From: Pseudomonadota bacterium
GTDB taxonomy: Bacteria; Pseudomonadota; Alphaproteobacteria; Rhizobiales; Devosiaceae
Length of the DNA stretch: 21,568 nt
NCBI GenBank assembly: GCA_023427545.1
Contig: JAEZBF010000067.1
Span: forward strand, 1-21,568
Reading direction: 5' to 3'
The position numbers and the translations under genes are program-made. A model generated the notes under the pieces. That model was not told where the DNA came from and did no database searches. It saw only the letters and a list, made by a program, of their open reading frames with translations. Below are positions 1 to 7,866 of the stretch, one piece after another (the stretch's first letter is position 1; each line of letters starts with the position of its first letter).

Positions 1-135
1 CACGCCCTCGTGGTTCGTGGCTCGTGGCTCGACAGGCTCGCCATGAGGGGGGCTCGCCATGAGGGGCTCAACATGAGAGCTACTGAGGCACTGAGTTCCC
101 GAAGGACCTCATGGTGAGCTTGTCGAACCACGAGG
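1..135. repeat. REP-like palindromic repeat, copy A (with tandem slippage)
   Basis: The right arm (107-135, CCTCATGGTGAGC then TTGTCGAACCACGAGG) is the reverse complement of a left arm that starts near position 5 (CCTCGTGGTTCG...). The left arm has been expanded: GTGGCTC is repeated, and GGCTCGCCATGAGGGG occurs twice, followed by a degenerate third unit (CTCAACATGAG). Three further copies occur at 7813, 9095 and 10766. The element lies just past the stop codon of the pseudoprotease gene, a usual REP position. It may continue to the left of the window. Confidence 0.8.
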
Positions 136-166
136 TCCGGGCGCGCCTGGTCGTCGCGCTGGCGGC

Positions 167-1072
167 TTATTGCAGGGAGGGTTTGCGGAGGAAGGTGTTG
201 CGGTCGGCGGTTTTGATGCGCAGCCAGGTGTCGCGGCCGTCGCGGAGGATGCGCAGGGGGACTTCGGCGCCGGCGGGGCCGGAGGTCCAGATCTTGCGGT
301 AGAGATCGGCGAGGCCCGAGACTTCGCTGTCGCGGACATCGGAGATGATGTCGCCACGCTTGAGGCCGGCCTTGGCGGCGGGACCGTTCTCGGCAACGCT
401 CATGACGACGACCTGGCCGTTGCTCTCGGCCGAGAAGACGCCCAGCCACGGCCGCGGCGGCCGATTGGCCTGGCCGCTCGCCAGCATGTCGTCGAGGATC
501 GGCGGCAGCAGGTCGATGGGCACCGACATGTTGATGTTCTCGACCTCGCCGGAGCGCATCATCTGGAGGTGGAGCGAGCCGATGCCGATGAGCCTGTTGT
601 CGCGATCGAGCAGCGCGGCGCCGCCCCAGGAATGGTGGGCGGGGGCGGTGAAGATCGCGTCGTCGAGCAGGTATTCCCAGTAGCCGGCGAACTCCTGGCG
701 GGCGACGACCGTGCCTTCGATAGCGGTGCCGGCGCCATCGGCGAGGGTGATGGCGTCGCCGAGCCCAGCTTCGCTCGAGGTACCCATTTCGATTGCCGGC
801 AGTTCGAGCCGGGCGAGCGCCTGCACCAGGCCGAAGCCGGTCTCCTGGTCGTAGGCGAGCGGATGGGCGGGAACGACGCGGCCCTTGGCGGTGGTCAGCC
901 AGACCTCGCTGGCCTCGGTGATGAGGTAGCCAATGGTGAGAACGAGCCCGCTTTCGCGGATGACCACGCCGCTGCCTTCGCGCAGCGTGCCCAGGCCGCT
1001 CGCGGTGTAGGCGTCCTCGGGGATGTGTGCGCGCAGGGCGACGACCGAGGAGAGTATCGGATCAGTGGGCAT
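167..1072 (-). CDS. HtrA/DegP-like trypsin-fold protein with PDZ domain, probable pseudoprotease
   Basis: This 301-residue protein has the S1C (HtrA/DegP) architecture: a trypsin-like domain at about 30-190 and a PDZ domain at about 205-290 (PWLGVFS, GPAAKAGLKRGDII). The fold landmarks GSGVVI (33-38) and RLIGIG (160-165) are present. The triad is not. The His of the usual TNNHVV is Tyr49 (LTIGYLI), the Asp of the usual DLA is around Gly79 (ETGFGL), and the Ser of the usual GNSGGAL is Trp149 (HSWGGAAL). It is therefore probably an inactive scaffold or sensor that binds peptides through its PDZ domain. No signal peptide is visible after the chosen ATG, so location is uncertain. It is the last gene of a same-strand block, 176 bases after the binding-protein gene. 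The fold assignment is firm; loss of activity is inferred from my by-eye alignment. Confidence 0.88.
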   Translation of the reverse strand: MPTDPILSSVVALRAHIPEDAYTASGLGTLREGSGVVIRESGLVLTIGYLITEASEVWLTTAKGRVVPAHPLAYDQETGFGLVQALARLELPAIEMGTSSEAGLGDAITLADGAGTAIEGTVVARQEFAGYWEYLLDDAIFTAPAHHSWGGAALLDRDNRLIGIGSLHLQMMRSGEVENINMSVPIDLLPPILDDMLASGQANRPPRPWLGVFSAESNGQVVVMSVAENGPAAKAGLKRGDIISDVRDSEVSGLADLYRKIWTSGPAGAEVPLRILRDGRDTWLRIKTADRNTFLRKPSLQ

Positions 1073-1172
1073 GGCTCGGACCTGAGGTGCGTGCGGCGTT
1101 GCGGGAGCTACCCTAACGCGGAACGACCTGAGGTATGAAGCGGGGTGAGGGGATGCAAGGGGTGGACGCAGC

Positions 1173-1230
1173 GTGGGGCCACCCCCTCCACCGCCTACGG
1201 CGGTCCCCCTTCCCCGCGTTGCGGGAGAGG
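1173..1230. repeat. GC-rich dispersed-type palindromic repeat
   Basis: This intergenic stretch holds two short perfect hairpins in a row: ACCGCC-TAC-GGCGGT (1190-1204) and CCCGC-GTT-GCGGG (1213-1225), set in runs of C (CCACCCCCTCC, TCCCCCTTCCCC). The pattern resembles dispersed intergenic repeats common in alphaproteobacterial genomes (from memory). It lies between the binding-protein stop and the pseudoprotease start, both on the minus strand, and so may weaken read-through between them. Confidence 0.55.
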
Positions 1231-1248
1231 ATTCCCGACTGTGCGGGT

Positions 1249-2394
1249 TCAGTTGGCTTCGCTGGACCAGGGGAAGTTGAGGTAGCGGTCGCGGGTGTCG
1301 TAGCAGATGTTGCCGTACATCCGGAGATAGGTGTTGCGGCGGGACGGTTCGGCGTAGACGGCGCCGGGGTCCCGCTGGTCGGCCTCGTAGGAGGCGAGGT
1401 TGTCGCTGGTGAGGGCGATGGGGAGGACGTCCATCGCCTGGGGGACGCTGCGGCCCTCTAGCCAGTCCGCGCCGAGGCTGCCGAGGGCGTAGCCGAAGAC
1501 GGGGGAGGAGAGCGCCACCGAGGCCTTGTAGGGGCCGTTGCCGGCGCTGATCTCGGCGACCGCCTCGGGCTCGCCGTCGATGCCGCCGAGGAACTGGCCG
1601 GGACGCGCCTTGCCGGCTTCGCGCAGCGCGCGGAGGGCACCGAGGACCACGGTGTCGGCGCCGAGCACGACATCGACGTCGGGGTGGGCCTCGAGAATGG
1701 TTTTCATCGTGGAGTAGCCGCCCTCCTCGTTGACCGTGGGCGGGGAGATGTCGGCGACGATGGTCACGCCCGGCATGTCCTTGAGGGCGTCGCGCATGGC
1801 GGTGAAGCGCGGCGCGAGGAACTGCAGGCTGTCGTGGGTGAGGAGGACGACGTCGGCGGTCCCACCGAGCTTCTCGCGGATGTAGGCGACGGCGGCGTCC
1901 GCCAGCACCTTGCCGGTAAGGTATTGCGGGGCGTTGAGGATGGTGATCGCGGGCGGCGGCACGACGGTGCCGACGAATCCGCCGGCCCAGATCTGCTGCT
2001 GCAGCTCGGGCGCCAGGCCTGCCGCATCGACCGGGGCGGTGACGATGGCGCCGAAACGGGCATTGCGGAAGTAGGCGATGTCGGCGATCTGACGGGCGGC
2101 ATCGTTGTCGGCGACGCGCGCCTCGAAACGCAGGCCGCGGTCCCTGGCGGCGCGCTGGAGGCCGTAGCCGACGCCGGCTATGAACATGCGGCGGTTGTCC
2201 TGGGCGAAGCCGATGGCCCGCTCGAGGCCGGGCGGGGCGGCGCAGGCGGGAGCGGCGGGATCGAAGGGTGGCAGGACCTGCGGTGTGGTGATGCCGGAGG
2301 GGCGCTCCTGCGCGTCAGCGGGTGCGAGGGCGAACGCGAGCAGTGCCGCCACCAGCGCGAGTTGAGGCGCGCGCAGTTTGTTCCATCGGGGCAT
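1249..2394 (-). CDS. Periplasmic sugar-binding-type substrate-binding protein (orphan)
   Basis: A 381-residue exported protein. Its signal peptide (about 1-29, hydrophobic LALVAALLAFALAPADA followed by QE) is followed by a type I periplasmic-binding fold of the Peripla_BP_4/ribose-binding class: GAIVTAPVDAAGL, ADVVLLTHDS, a hinge near HPDVDVVLGADTVVLGALRAL, and GGIDGEPEAVAEI. I chose the ATG at 2394 because GGAGGG lies about 8 bases upstream and the signal peptide begins there; the open frame extends 107 codons further upstream with no coding character. No ABC permease or ATPase gene is nearby. The gene instead follows a CHASE3 sensor kinase by 73 bases on the same strand, so a sensory role in which it presents a ligand to a receptor is possible. 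The ligand is unknown. Confidence 0.88.
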   Translation of the reverse strand: MPRWNKLRAPQLALVAALLAFALAPADAQERPSGITTPQVLPPFDPAAPACAAPPGLERAIGFAQDNRRMFIAGVGYGLQRAARDRGLRFEARVADNDAARQIADIAYFRNARFGAIVTAPVDAAGLAPELQQQIWAGGFVGTVVPPPAITILNAPQYLTGKVLADAAVAYIREKLGGTADVVLLTHDSLQFLAPRFTAMRDALKDMPGVTIVADISPPTVNEEGGYSTMKTILEAHPDVDVVLGADTVVLGALRALREAGKARPGQFLGGIDGEPEAVAEISAGNGPYKASVALSSPVFGYALGSLGADWLEGRSVPQAMDVLPIALTSDNLASYEADQRDPGAVYAEPSRRNTYLRMYGNICYDTRDRYLNFPWSSEAN

Positions 2395-2467
2395 TTGACA
2401 CCCTCCGTGCGGGCGGCTCTTGCGGCCCCTCGCACCAGCGCCATCTTTCACGTTTTGTGCTCGCGGT

Positions 2468-3829
2468 CTACTGCGCCGCGATGGCGGGCTCGCGGGAGCG
2501 GGGGAGAAAGGCAAGGCGGGCGGTGGTGCCGGGCTGGCGCTGGAGGTATTCGACCTCGCCGCCCAGGCTCGAAGCCATCGAGGAGACGATGCGGGAGCCG
2601 AGCCCGGTGCCCTTGGTCGCGGTGCCGGCGGTGCGGCCCACACCATCGTCCTCGACCACGAGTTCGATGCGGCTGTCGGGCAGCGGGGCGAGCCGTACGC
2701 GGATATCGCCGCCACCGTGCGGGTAGGCGTACTTGAAGGCGTTGGTCACCCACTCCGTAACGATGACGCCGAGGTTGATCGCGGCGTCGGTGCCGAGCTT
2801 GACCGGCGCGAGGTCGTAGGTGAGAGAGGCGCCCTGCCCCTGGCTGCGCAGCGACGTCTTGAGGTGCTCGAGCAGGCCGGTGAGGAATTCGTCGAGCGTA
2901 ACGCCGCTCGCATCGGAGGAGACGTAGAGCCGCTTGTGGACGAGGGAGATCGCGAAGATGCGGTCCTGGGTGTCGGCAAGCGCCTGGCGGGCCGCGGGAT
3001 CAGTCAGCGAGCGCGACTGCAGGGTGACGAGCGAGGAGACCAGCGCAAGGCTGTTGGCGACGCGGTGGTTGACCTCGGCGAGCAGCATTTCGGCGCGGTC
3101 GCGGGCGGCGACGAGATCGGCGGTGCGCTCGCCGACGCGGCGCTCTAGGCCGGCGTTGAGCTCGTTGAGCTCGTCGCGGGTGGCGCGGAGCTCGCGGGTG
3201 TAGCGCCAGATGGTGATCGCCGCTCCGCCGACGACGGCGATGATCACGAGGGCGCCGAGGCCGGAGACGATGCGCAGCCACCAGGCATTGACGCGCTGCT
3301 CCTCGACCCCCGCGGTGAGGCGGGCATCGGCCTGGCGGATGATGCCGGAGAAGAAGACGTTGGCTTCATCCATCAGCGCCTTGCCGCGATTGGAGCGGAA
3401 GAGCGCCAGCGCCTCCTCCTCGTGGCGGGCGCGGCGGAGCGTGACGGTCTGGTCCATCTCCTTGAACTTGTCGGCGACGATGGTGCTGAGCCGGCTGACC
3501 GGCACGGCGGATTCGGGAAATGGCGCGAGCAGCTGCTCGAGGCTTGCGAGCTGGCGCTGCGCCATGGTTTTCGCCGTGTCGTAAGGGGCGAGATAGATCT
3601 CGTTGCCGGTGACCATGAACCCGCGTTCGCTCGACTCGGCGGAGAGCACGGCGTTGCGGAGCTCGACGGCGGCGCCGCGGGTGTCGCGGGCGCCGATCAC
3701 CTGGTCGAAATAGACCTGGGCGCGCTCGCCCAGCCAGACCGTGGTGCCCACAATGGCGAGCAACGCCACGAATCCGACGAGCAGGAAAGCAAAGGTCGAG
3801 CCGACGACGTAGCGCGCTGAGATGGGCAT
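2468..3829 (-). CDS. CHASE3-domain sensor histidine kinase (HisKA_2 type)
   Basis: A membrane sensor kinase of 453 residues from this start. It has TM1 (about 11-32), a periplasmic CHASE3-like helical domain (about 35-180, with SSERGFMVTG), TM2 (about 185-209), a short coiled coil (ELRATRDELNELNAGLERRV), a HisKA_2 dimerisation motif EVNHRVANSLALV with phospho-acceptor His255, and a HATPase domain with N box TEWVTNAFKYAYP, DDGVG and GTGLGS. The ATG at 3829 places TM1 right after a short N-terminus. An upstream in-frame ATG at 3868 would add 13 residues; neither start has a good ribosome-binding site. No response regulator is adjacent. It lies between the sugar dehydrogenase gene (83 bases upstream) and the binding-protein gene (73 bases downstream), probably one transcript. 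Related kinases of this class often feed the alphaproteobacterial general stress response, but nothing here shows that. Confidence 0.92.
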   Translation of the reverse strand: MPISARYVVGSTFAFLLVGFVALLAIVGTTVWLGERAQVYFDQVIGARDTRGAAVELRNAVLSAESSERGFMVTGNEIYLAPYDTAKTMAQRQLASLEQLLAPFPESAVPVSRLSTIVADKFKEMDQTVTLRRARHEEEALALFRSNRGKALMDEANVFFSGIIRQADARLTAGVEEQRVNAWWLRIVSGLGALVIIAVVGGAAITIWRYTRELRATRDELNELNAGLERRVGERTADLVAARDRAEMLLAEVNHRVANSLALVSSLVTLQSRSLTDPAARQALADTQDRIFAISLVHKRLYVSSDASGVTLDEFLTGLLEHLKTSLRSQGQGASLTYDLAPVKLGTDAAINLGVIVTEWVTNAFKYAYPHGGGDIRVRLAPLPDSRIELVVEDDGVGRTAGTATKGTGLGSRIVSSMASSLGGEVEYLQRQPGTTARLAFLPRSREPAIAAQ

Positions 3830-3912
3830 GTGGCCCGACTCATGCCCGAGAACCGGGCCGCGCGCCATTTACTTTTGAGCATCGGCGACGGGTCTTTGCC
3901 GCCCGCCCAATT

Positions 3913-5157
3913 TCATTCCTTGGGCGGCGTTACCCGCCAGATCGTGGCGCCGAGATCGTCGCCGACAAGGAGCGCGCCGTCGGTCGCGAAGGCGAGCGCG
4001 GCGGGGCGGCCCCAGACTTCGGCGGGGCTGGTGCCCGAGACCCAGAAGCCGGTCATGAAGTTCTCGTAAGTGCCTTTGGGGGCGCCGTTCTCGAAGTGAA
4101 CGCGGACGACCTTGTAGCCGGTCGGCGCGCCGGAATTCCACGAGCCGTGCAGGGCGACGAAGGAATCGCCGCGCCATGCTTCGGGCCAGCTGTCGGGGAT
4201 GAAGGCGATGTCGAGCGGGGCCGAGTGCGCCTGGAAAAGCACGTCCGGTAGCTTGGCCGCCTTCTGCTTAGGGGCATGGTTGCGGTACTCGGGCTGCACG
4301 AAGCCGCCGGTGTACTGATACGGCCAGCCGAAGAAATCGCCCTCCTCCACCCGCGTCAAATAGTCGGGCACCAACGCGTCGCCCATGCCGTCGCGCTCCA
4401 TGACGACGGCGTAGAGGGCGCCGGTGGCGGGGTGGAATTCCATGCCGGTGGTGTTGCGCATACCGGTGGCGAAGGTGGTCTGGCCGCTGCCGTCGGCGGC
4501 GAAGCGCTGGATCGTCGCCTTGACCTCCGGCTCCTCGGCGAGGTTGGCCATCGAGCCGATGCCGACGTAGAGCTCGCCGGTCGTGGGATCGACGGCGAGC
4601 TCGCGGGTGATGTGACCGGCGACGGCGCCGAAGGCGTCGTTGGCCGTGACCTGCTCCCAGCGGAAGCCGGGCGACTTCAGCGGCAGGCGGTAGACCGCGT
4701 CCTGGTCGGCGAGCAGCAGGTCGCCGGCGTAGGTGCCCGAGGGCACGAAGGCGAGGCCGAAGGGGTTGAGCGTCCCTTCAACGAGCAGCCCGCCCTGATC
4801 GGCGGTGCCGTTTTCGTCGATGTCGCGCAGCCTGAGGATACGCCCGGAGCCCTGGTCGGCGATGAGTACCGTGCCGTCGTCCTGCACAAGCAGGCGCCTT
4901 GGGCCGCCGACGTTCTCGACGTAGAGGTTGACCTTGAACCCGTCGGGAACGACGGGCTGGCGATTGCCCCGGGGCACCGCGACGGGGCCGGCGCTGCTCG
5001 AGGGGGTGGCGTAGGCCTCGGGCAGACCGTCGGCGGTGATGTGGAACTGCTGGCCGATCGCCTGGTCGGTGCCAGGGGTTGCTCCGTCCTGCGCAATCGC
5101 GCCAGATGCGAGGGCGATCAGCGAAAGCGGCAGCAGGCGGGACGCGAAAGCGAGCAT
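3913..5157 (-). CDS. Exported PQQ-dependent sugar (sorbosone-like) dehydrogenase
   Basis: A 414-residue protein with a signal peptide (about 1-23, LPLSLIALASGAIAQ) and a six-bladed beta-propeller of the glucose/sorbosone dehydrogenase family (GSDH). Family landmarks seen in order are GGPRRLLVQDDGTVLIADQG, NPFGLAF, GELYVGIGS, GMRNTTGMEFHP, DFFGWPYQY, LDIAFIP, FVALHGSWN and GRPAALAFATDGALLVGDD. It should oxidise a sugar or aldose derivative in the periplasm with PQQ as cofactor; the substrate is not predictable. The ATG at 5157 is chosen over the one at 5184 because GGGGGAG lies upstream and the signal peptide starts there. There is no cytochrome c domain and no pqq gene in the window. It is the first gene of the minus-strand block that continues into the sensor kinase and the sugar-binding protein. 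Confidence 0.9.
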   Translation of the reverse strand: MLAFASRLLPLSLIALASGAIAQDGATPGTDQAIGQQFHITADGLPEAYATPSSSAGPVAVPRGNRQPVVPDGFKVNLYVENVGGPRRLLVQDDGTVLIADQGSGRILRLRDIDENGTADQGGLLVEGTLNPFGLAFVPSGTYAGDLLLADQDAVYRLPLKSPGFRWEQVTANDAFGAVAGHITRELAVDPTTGELYVGIGSMANLAEEPEVKATIQRFAADGSGQTTFATGMRNTTGMEFHPATGALYAVVMERDGMGDALVPDYLTRVEEGDFFGWPYQYTGGFVQPEYRNHAPKQKAAKLPDVLFQAHSAPLDIAFIPDSWPEAWRGDSFVALHGSWNSGAPTGYKVVRVHFENGAPKGTYENFMTGFWVSGTSPAEVWGRPAALAFATDGALLVGDDLGATIWRVTPPKE

Positions 5158-5285
5158 GTGGTCACTCCCCCGGGTGCGCGGCACGGTGACCGCCCAGAAC
5201 TCAGGCTAATCGGCGCGTGGAACCGGCGCAATCGCACGACCATCCTCCAAAGCAACTCGGTGCGGCGGCACGGCGTTGTCGGCGA

Positions 5286-6233
5286 ATGCGAGTCCTGCCC
5301 GCCCTGCTCCTGCTGTTCCTGATCGTGCCAACGACCGCGCAGGAGGACACCCCGCCGGTGCCCCAGCCGCGGCCAAGCGATGCAGAGCGGGCGAGCGGCG
5401 ACGGTGCGCGTCCGACGCAGCCGGGCTGGGTGCCCAGCACCGTCACGGCACCGGCCGCGCCAGCGACCGAGACGCCGAAGCCGGCGCCAGAGGCGCCCGT
5501 GGCGGTAGATCCGGCGGCGGACGGAACGGTGCCCCTGCCTCGTCCCCGACCAGAGCCGAAACCGGTCACGCCGTCCGAGGCTCCGGCCAATGCCGCGGAG
5601 CCGCCGCCCGCGGCGGGGGCTGCTGCGACCGAAGGTGCGGCCGAGGAGCCGGCGAAGCCGGTCGCCGAGCCGCGGATATACCAGACGGCATGCCCGGCGG
5701 TGCTTCTGGGCCAGGTCGAAGCGAAGGTGCTGCCGCCGATCAGCGAGGGCCAGTGCGGGACGCAGTCACCGCTGTCGGTGACGGGCGTGCTCACCAATGG
5801 CCGGATGGTGCCGCTCTCGGGCCCCGCGACGCTGACCTGTGGGATGGCCAGCGTGCTGCCGACCTGGGTCAGCGCCGTCGACAGCTACCTCAAGGGGCAC
5901 GACAATACCGAGATCGAGAGCGTGATCGTGGGCACGTCGTACATGTGCCGCAACGTCAACAATGCCTCGACCGGGAACCTGTCGGACCACGCCTTCGCCG
6001 ACGCGCTCGACGTCGTCGGGTTCAAGCTCAAGGACGGGCGCACGGTGACCATCCTAGAGGGTTGGCCGGGCACGCCCGAGCAGGGCAGCAGCATCGTACG
6101 CTATGCGCACGACGCGGCGTGCTCATCGTTCATGACGGTGCTGGGGCCCGAAGCCAATGCGCTTCATCGCGACCACCTGCACGTCGACCTGCTGTGCCAC
6201 GGCAAGAACTGCACGGCACGGCTCTGCGAATAG
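5286..6233 (+). CDS. Secreted extensin-like C-terminal domain protein (LAS metallopeptidase-like)
   Basis: A 315-residue exported protein. A signal peptide (about 1-18, RVLPALLLLFLIVPTTAQ) is followed by a Pro/Ala/Glu-rich spacer (about 20-130) and an extensin-like C-terminal domain (about 133-315). The domain carries SDHAFADALDVVGF with His235 and Asp242 seven residues apart, and HRDHLHVD with His297 and His299. This matches the zinc site of LAS-type peptidases (VanY, MepA, M15: SxH...D and HxH), so a peptidoglycan peptidase role in the envelope is plausible. Six to eight Cys suggest disulphides. I start at ATG 5286, where the signal peptide begins; an upstream ATG (5217) gives 23 residues without exported character. 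It is divergent from the sugar dehydrogenase, with 128 bases between them. The family is usually annotated only as extensin family protein. Confidence 0.9.
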   Translation: MRVLPALLLLFLIVPTTAQEDTPPVPQPRPSDAERASGDGARPTQPGWVPSTVTAPAAPATETPKPAPEAPVAVDPAADGTVPLPRPRPEPKPVTPSEAPANAAEPPPAAGAAATEGAAEEPAKPVAEPRIYQTACPAVLLGQVEAKVLPPISEGQCGTQSPLSVTGVLTNGRMVPLSGPATLTCGMASVLPTWVSAVDSYLKGHDNTEIESVIVGTSYMCRNVNNASTGNLSDHAFADALDVVGFKLKDGRTVTILEGWPGTPEQGSSIVRYAHDAACSSFMTVLGPEANALHRDHLHVDLLCHGKNCTARLCE

Positions 6234-6377
6234 TCAGCCGTCGATGTCGACCAGCGGATGGTGCGTCGGCAGATCGGCCCATTCCCGGGTCGAGAGACGG
6301 GGTTCCGGACGGCGCACGGGGCGAGTTTCTGGATGGCGGGGGCGCGGCTGCGCCAATTTGGCAAAAAGCTTGATCAT
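6234..6377 (-). CDS. Small 47-residue hypothetical protein
   Basis: A short ORF starting at ATG 6377 and ending in TGA at 6234-6236, directly abutting the convergent stop of the extensin-like gene. It begins MIKLFAKLAQPRPRH and ends THHPLVDIDG. It is rich in Pro, Arg and His, with no signal peptide or membrane segment. A purine-rich AGGAC lies about 8 bases upstream of the ATG. I do not recognise the family. The balanced composition and exact tail-to-tail fit support a real gene, but length alone cannot prove it. Confidence 0.45.
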   Translation of the reverse strand: MIKLFAKLAQPRPRHPETRPVRRPEPRLSTREWADLPTHHPLVDIDG

Positions 6378-6644
6378 CTCAGTCAGTCCTATCGAATGGT
6401 GCGCGGGCGTAGAGCGCGCGAACTGAACCGGCGCTGAACCCGTGCTTCAGATATAGGGTGCCTCTGCCTGCAACGGGCGCAGGGCAGCCCGGCGCTCCGG
6501 GGACATGCCCGGGTCGGTTTTGGCGCCGGGTGTTGCAGACCGTCCTCGGTCGTTCGCTGGCATTTGGCGGGAATCTTGATAGGACATGCCAATTCACCAT
6601 TGGCTTTGGCGGAGCCCGGCGAGGTCCGCCGTCGGAGGGACTTG

Positions 6645-7001
6645 ATGCGCGTTCTGGCTGTGGCTTTAGGTCTTGTGGCGATGATTGGCGGGGCAGCGGC
6701 GCAGGACGCCGCGCTGCCGGTTACGGTCGGTGGGGGCGCTGGAAACGCCTGCCCGCAGGTTGCAAAGGCCGGCGGCGAGATCCCAGTGCATGTCGGACCC
6801 GGCGCGGCCTACGAGGTCTACGACCGCATCGCGGCGGGCCAGACCGTGTTCCTCTGCGAAAAGACCCGTTCGTGGTACGGCATCGTCTACGGCAAGGCCG
6901 ATTGCGGCGTCAGCCAGCCGATTACGCCGCGCCAGGGCTATATCGGCGCCTGCAATACCGGGTGGGTGGAGATGCGTGCGCTGACGGCCACCGCCCAGTG
7001 A
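6645..7001 (+). CDS. Small secreted SH3-like domain protein
   Basis: A 118-residue exported protein: a signal peptide (about 1-20, RVLAVALGLVAMIGGAAAQ) followed by one bacterial SH3-like domain. The domain shows the usual pattern of IPVHVGPGAAYEVYDRIAAGQTVFLCEKTRSWYGIVYG, then a GYIGACNTGWVEMRAL close. Four Cys in the mature part could form two disulphides. Domains of this kind usually bind cell-wall components. The start is supported by GGAGGGA a few bases before ATG 6645. Its stop overlaps the GTG start of the next gene by four bases, so the two are translationally coupled. The 267 bases upstream hold no gene that I can support, and no clear promoter. Confidence 0.85.
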   Translation: MRVLAVALGLVAMIGGAAAQDAALPVTVGGGAGNACPQVAKAGGEIPVHVGPGAAYEVYDRIAAGQTVFLCEKTRSWYGIVYGKADCGVSQPITPRQGYIGACNTGWVEMRALTATAQ

Positions 7002-7798
7002 TCGAACGCGCCTTCGTCACCGACGACGGCGTCCGCATCGCCTATTCCGACTACGGACCAGCGGATGGCACGCCGGTGGTGCTCTGCCACGGGCTTGCCG
7101 CGGCGGCGCGGCAGTTCGTCAACGATGCTGAGTATTTCGCCGGGCTCGGGTACCGCGTGCTGGTACCGGACCTGCGCGGGCACGGGGAATCCGGCAAGCT
7201 GGCGGGCGGCCGGGTCGCAGACTATGCCATCCCGCGGCTGGCGTCCGACCTCATCGGGATGCTTGACGATGCGCAGGCCGGGGCAGTGCACTGGGTGGGC
7301 AATTCGCTGGGGGGGATCATAGCGCTCTCCCTCCTCGGCTCACACCCCGAGCGGCTGCGGACGGTGGCAACGTTCGGTACGGCGTTTTCGCTCAACCTGC
7401 CTCGCTTCGGGGCGGTGGTCATCCCGCTGAGCTACCGGGTGCTGGGGGCGCGGCTGACGGCCTGGATCACGGCGGCGGGGACGAGCCGCAGCCCGGCGGC
7501 GCGGCGGCTGGTGCGGCAGGTGCTGCGCAAGTTCGATCCCGAAGTGGGCTACGCGGTGGCCGCCAACCTCGTGCGCTACGACCTCACCGCGAACGCCGTG
7601 AGCACAAGGGTGCCGATGCTGATGCTGCGCGGCGGCCGGGACAAGCAGGTGAACCGGGCCCTCGAGCGGGCGCTGAAGGCGATGCGGGGGCTGCCGCATT
7701 TCCGGTTGGTCGAGGTGCCGGCCGGGGGGCACTGCGCCAACCTCGATGCCACGGATGTGGTGCGGCGGGAGCTGCTGGAGTTTTGGTCCGGCCGGTGA
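6998..7798 (+). CDS. Alpha/beta hydrolase
   Basis: A 266-residue single-domain alpha/beta hydrolase without signal peptide. The oxyanion-side motif CHGLAAA (30-36), LRGHGESG (59-66), nucleophile elbow GNSLGG with Ser103, acid Asp215 (GGRDKQ) and His245 (GGHCANLD) form a complete triad. It starts with GTG at 6998, overlapping the upstream stop (GTGA), with no separate ribosome-binding site, so translation is probably coupled. The substrate cannot be predicted; the family includes esterases, lactonases and C-C hydrolases. A REP-like repeat follows 14 bases after its stop. Confidence 0.9.
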   Translation: MIERAFVTDDGVRIAYSDYGPADGTPVVLCHGLAAAARQFVNDAEYFAGLGYRVLVPDLRGHGESGKLAGGRVADYAIPRLASDLIGMLDDAQAGAVHWVGNSLGGIIALSLLGSHPERLRTVATFGTAFSLNLPRFGAVVIPLSYRVLGARLTAWITAAGTSRSPAARRLVRQVLRKFDPEVGYAVAANLVRYDLTANAVSTRVPMLMLRGGRDKQVNRALERALKAMRGLPHFRLVEVPAGGHCANLDATDVVRRELLEFWSGR

Positions 7799-7812
7799 GG
7801 CTGAGGGCTGGG

Positions 7813-7866
7813 CCCTCGTGGTTTGTGGCACGACAGGCTCGCCATGAAGGGGCTCACCATGAGGGC
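7813..7866. repeat. REP-like repeat, copy B (single-arm)
   Basis: CCTCGTGGTTTGTGGCACGACAGG followed by GCTCGCCATGAAGGGG and GCTCACCATGAGGG. This is the left arm of the element seen at 1-135, with the same GTGG expansion and tail duplication, but the complementary right arm is missing. It sits just after the hydrolase stop codon. Confidence 0.7.

Noticed and set aside
170..1138. Long plus-strand frame opposite the pseudoprotease
   Set aside because: Shadow of the minus-strand gene; Gly, Ala and Asp-rich with no recognisable domain.
4276..5322. Plus-strand frame of 348 codons opposite the sugar dehydrogenase
   Set aside because: Antisense shadow; Gly, Val and Glu-rich with no motif, and the opposite strand has the propeller signatures.
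6243..6264. Second possible ECF42 promoter (TGTCGA then CGTC)
   Set aside because: The spacer is only 13 bases, and no fitting gene follows on that strand at promoter distance.
6423..6440. Direct repeat CTGAACC twice with an 11-base period
   Set aside because: Seven-base units occurring only twice, with no recognised regulator site and no clear promoter beside them; chance cannot be excluded.
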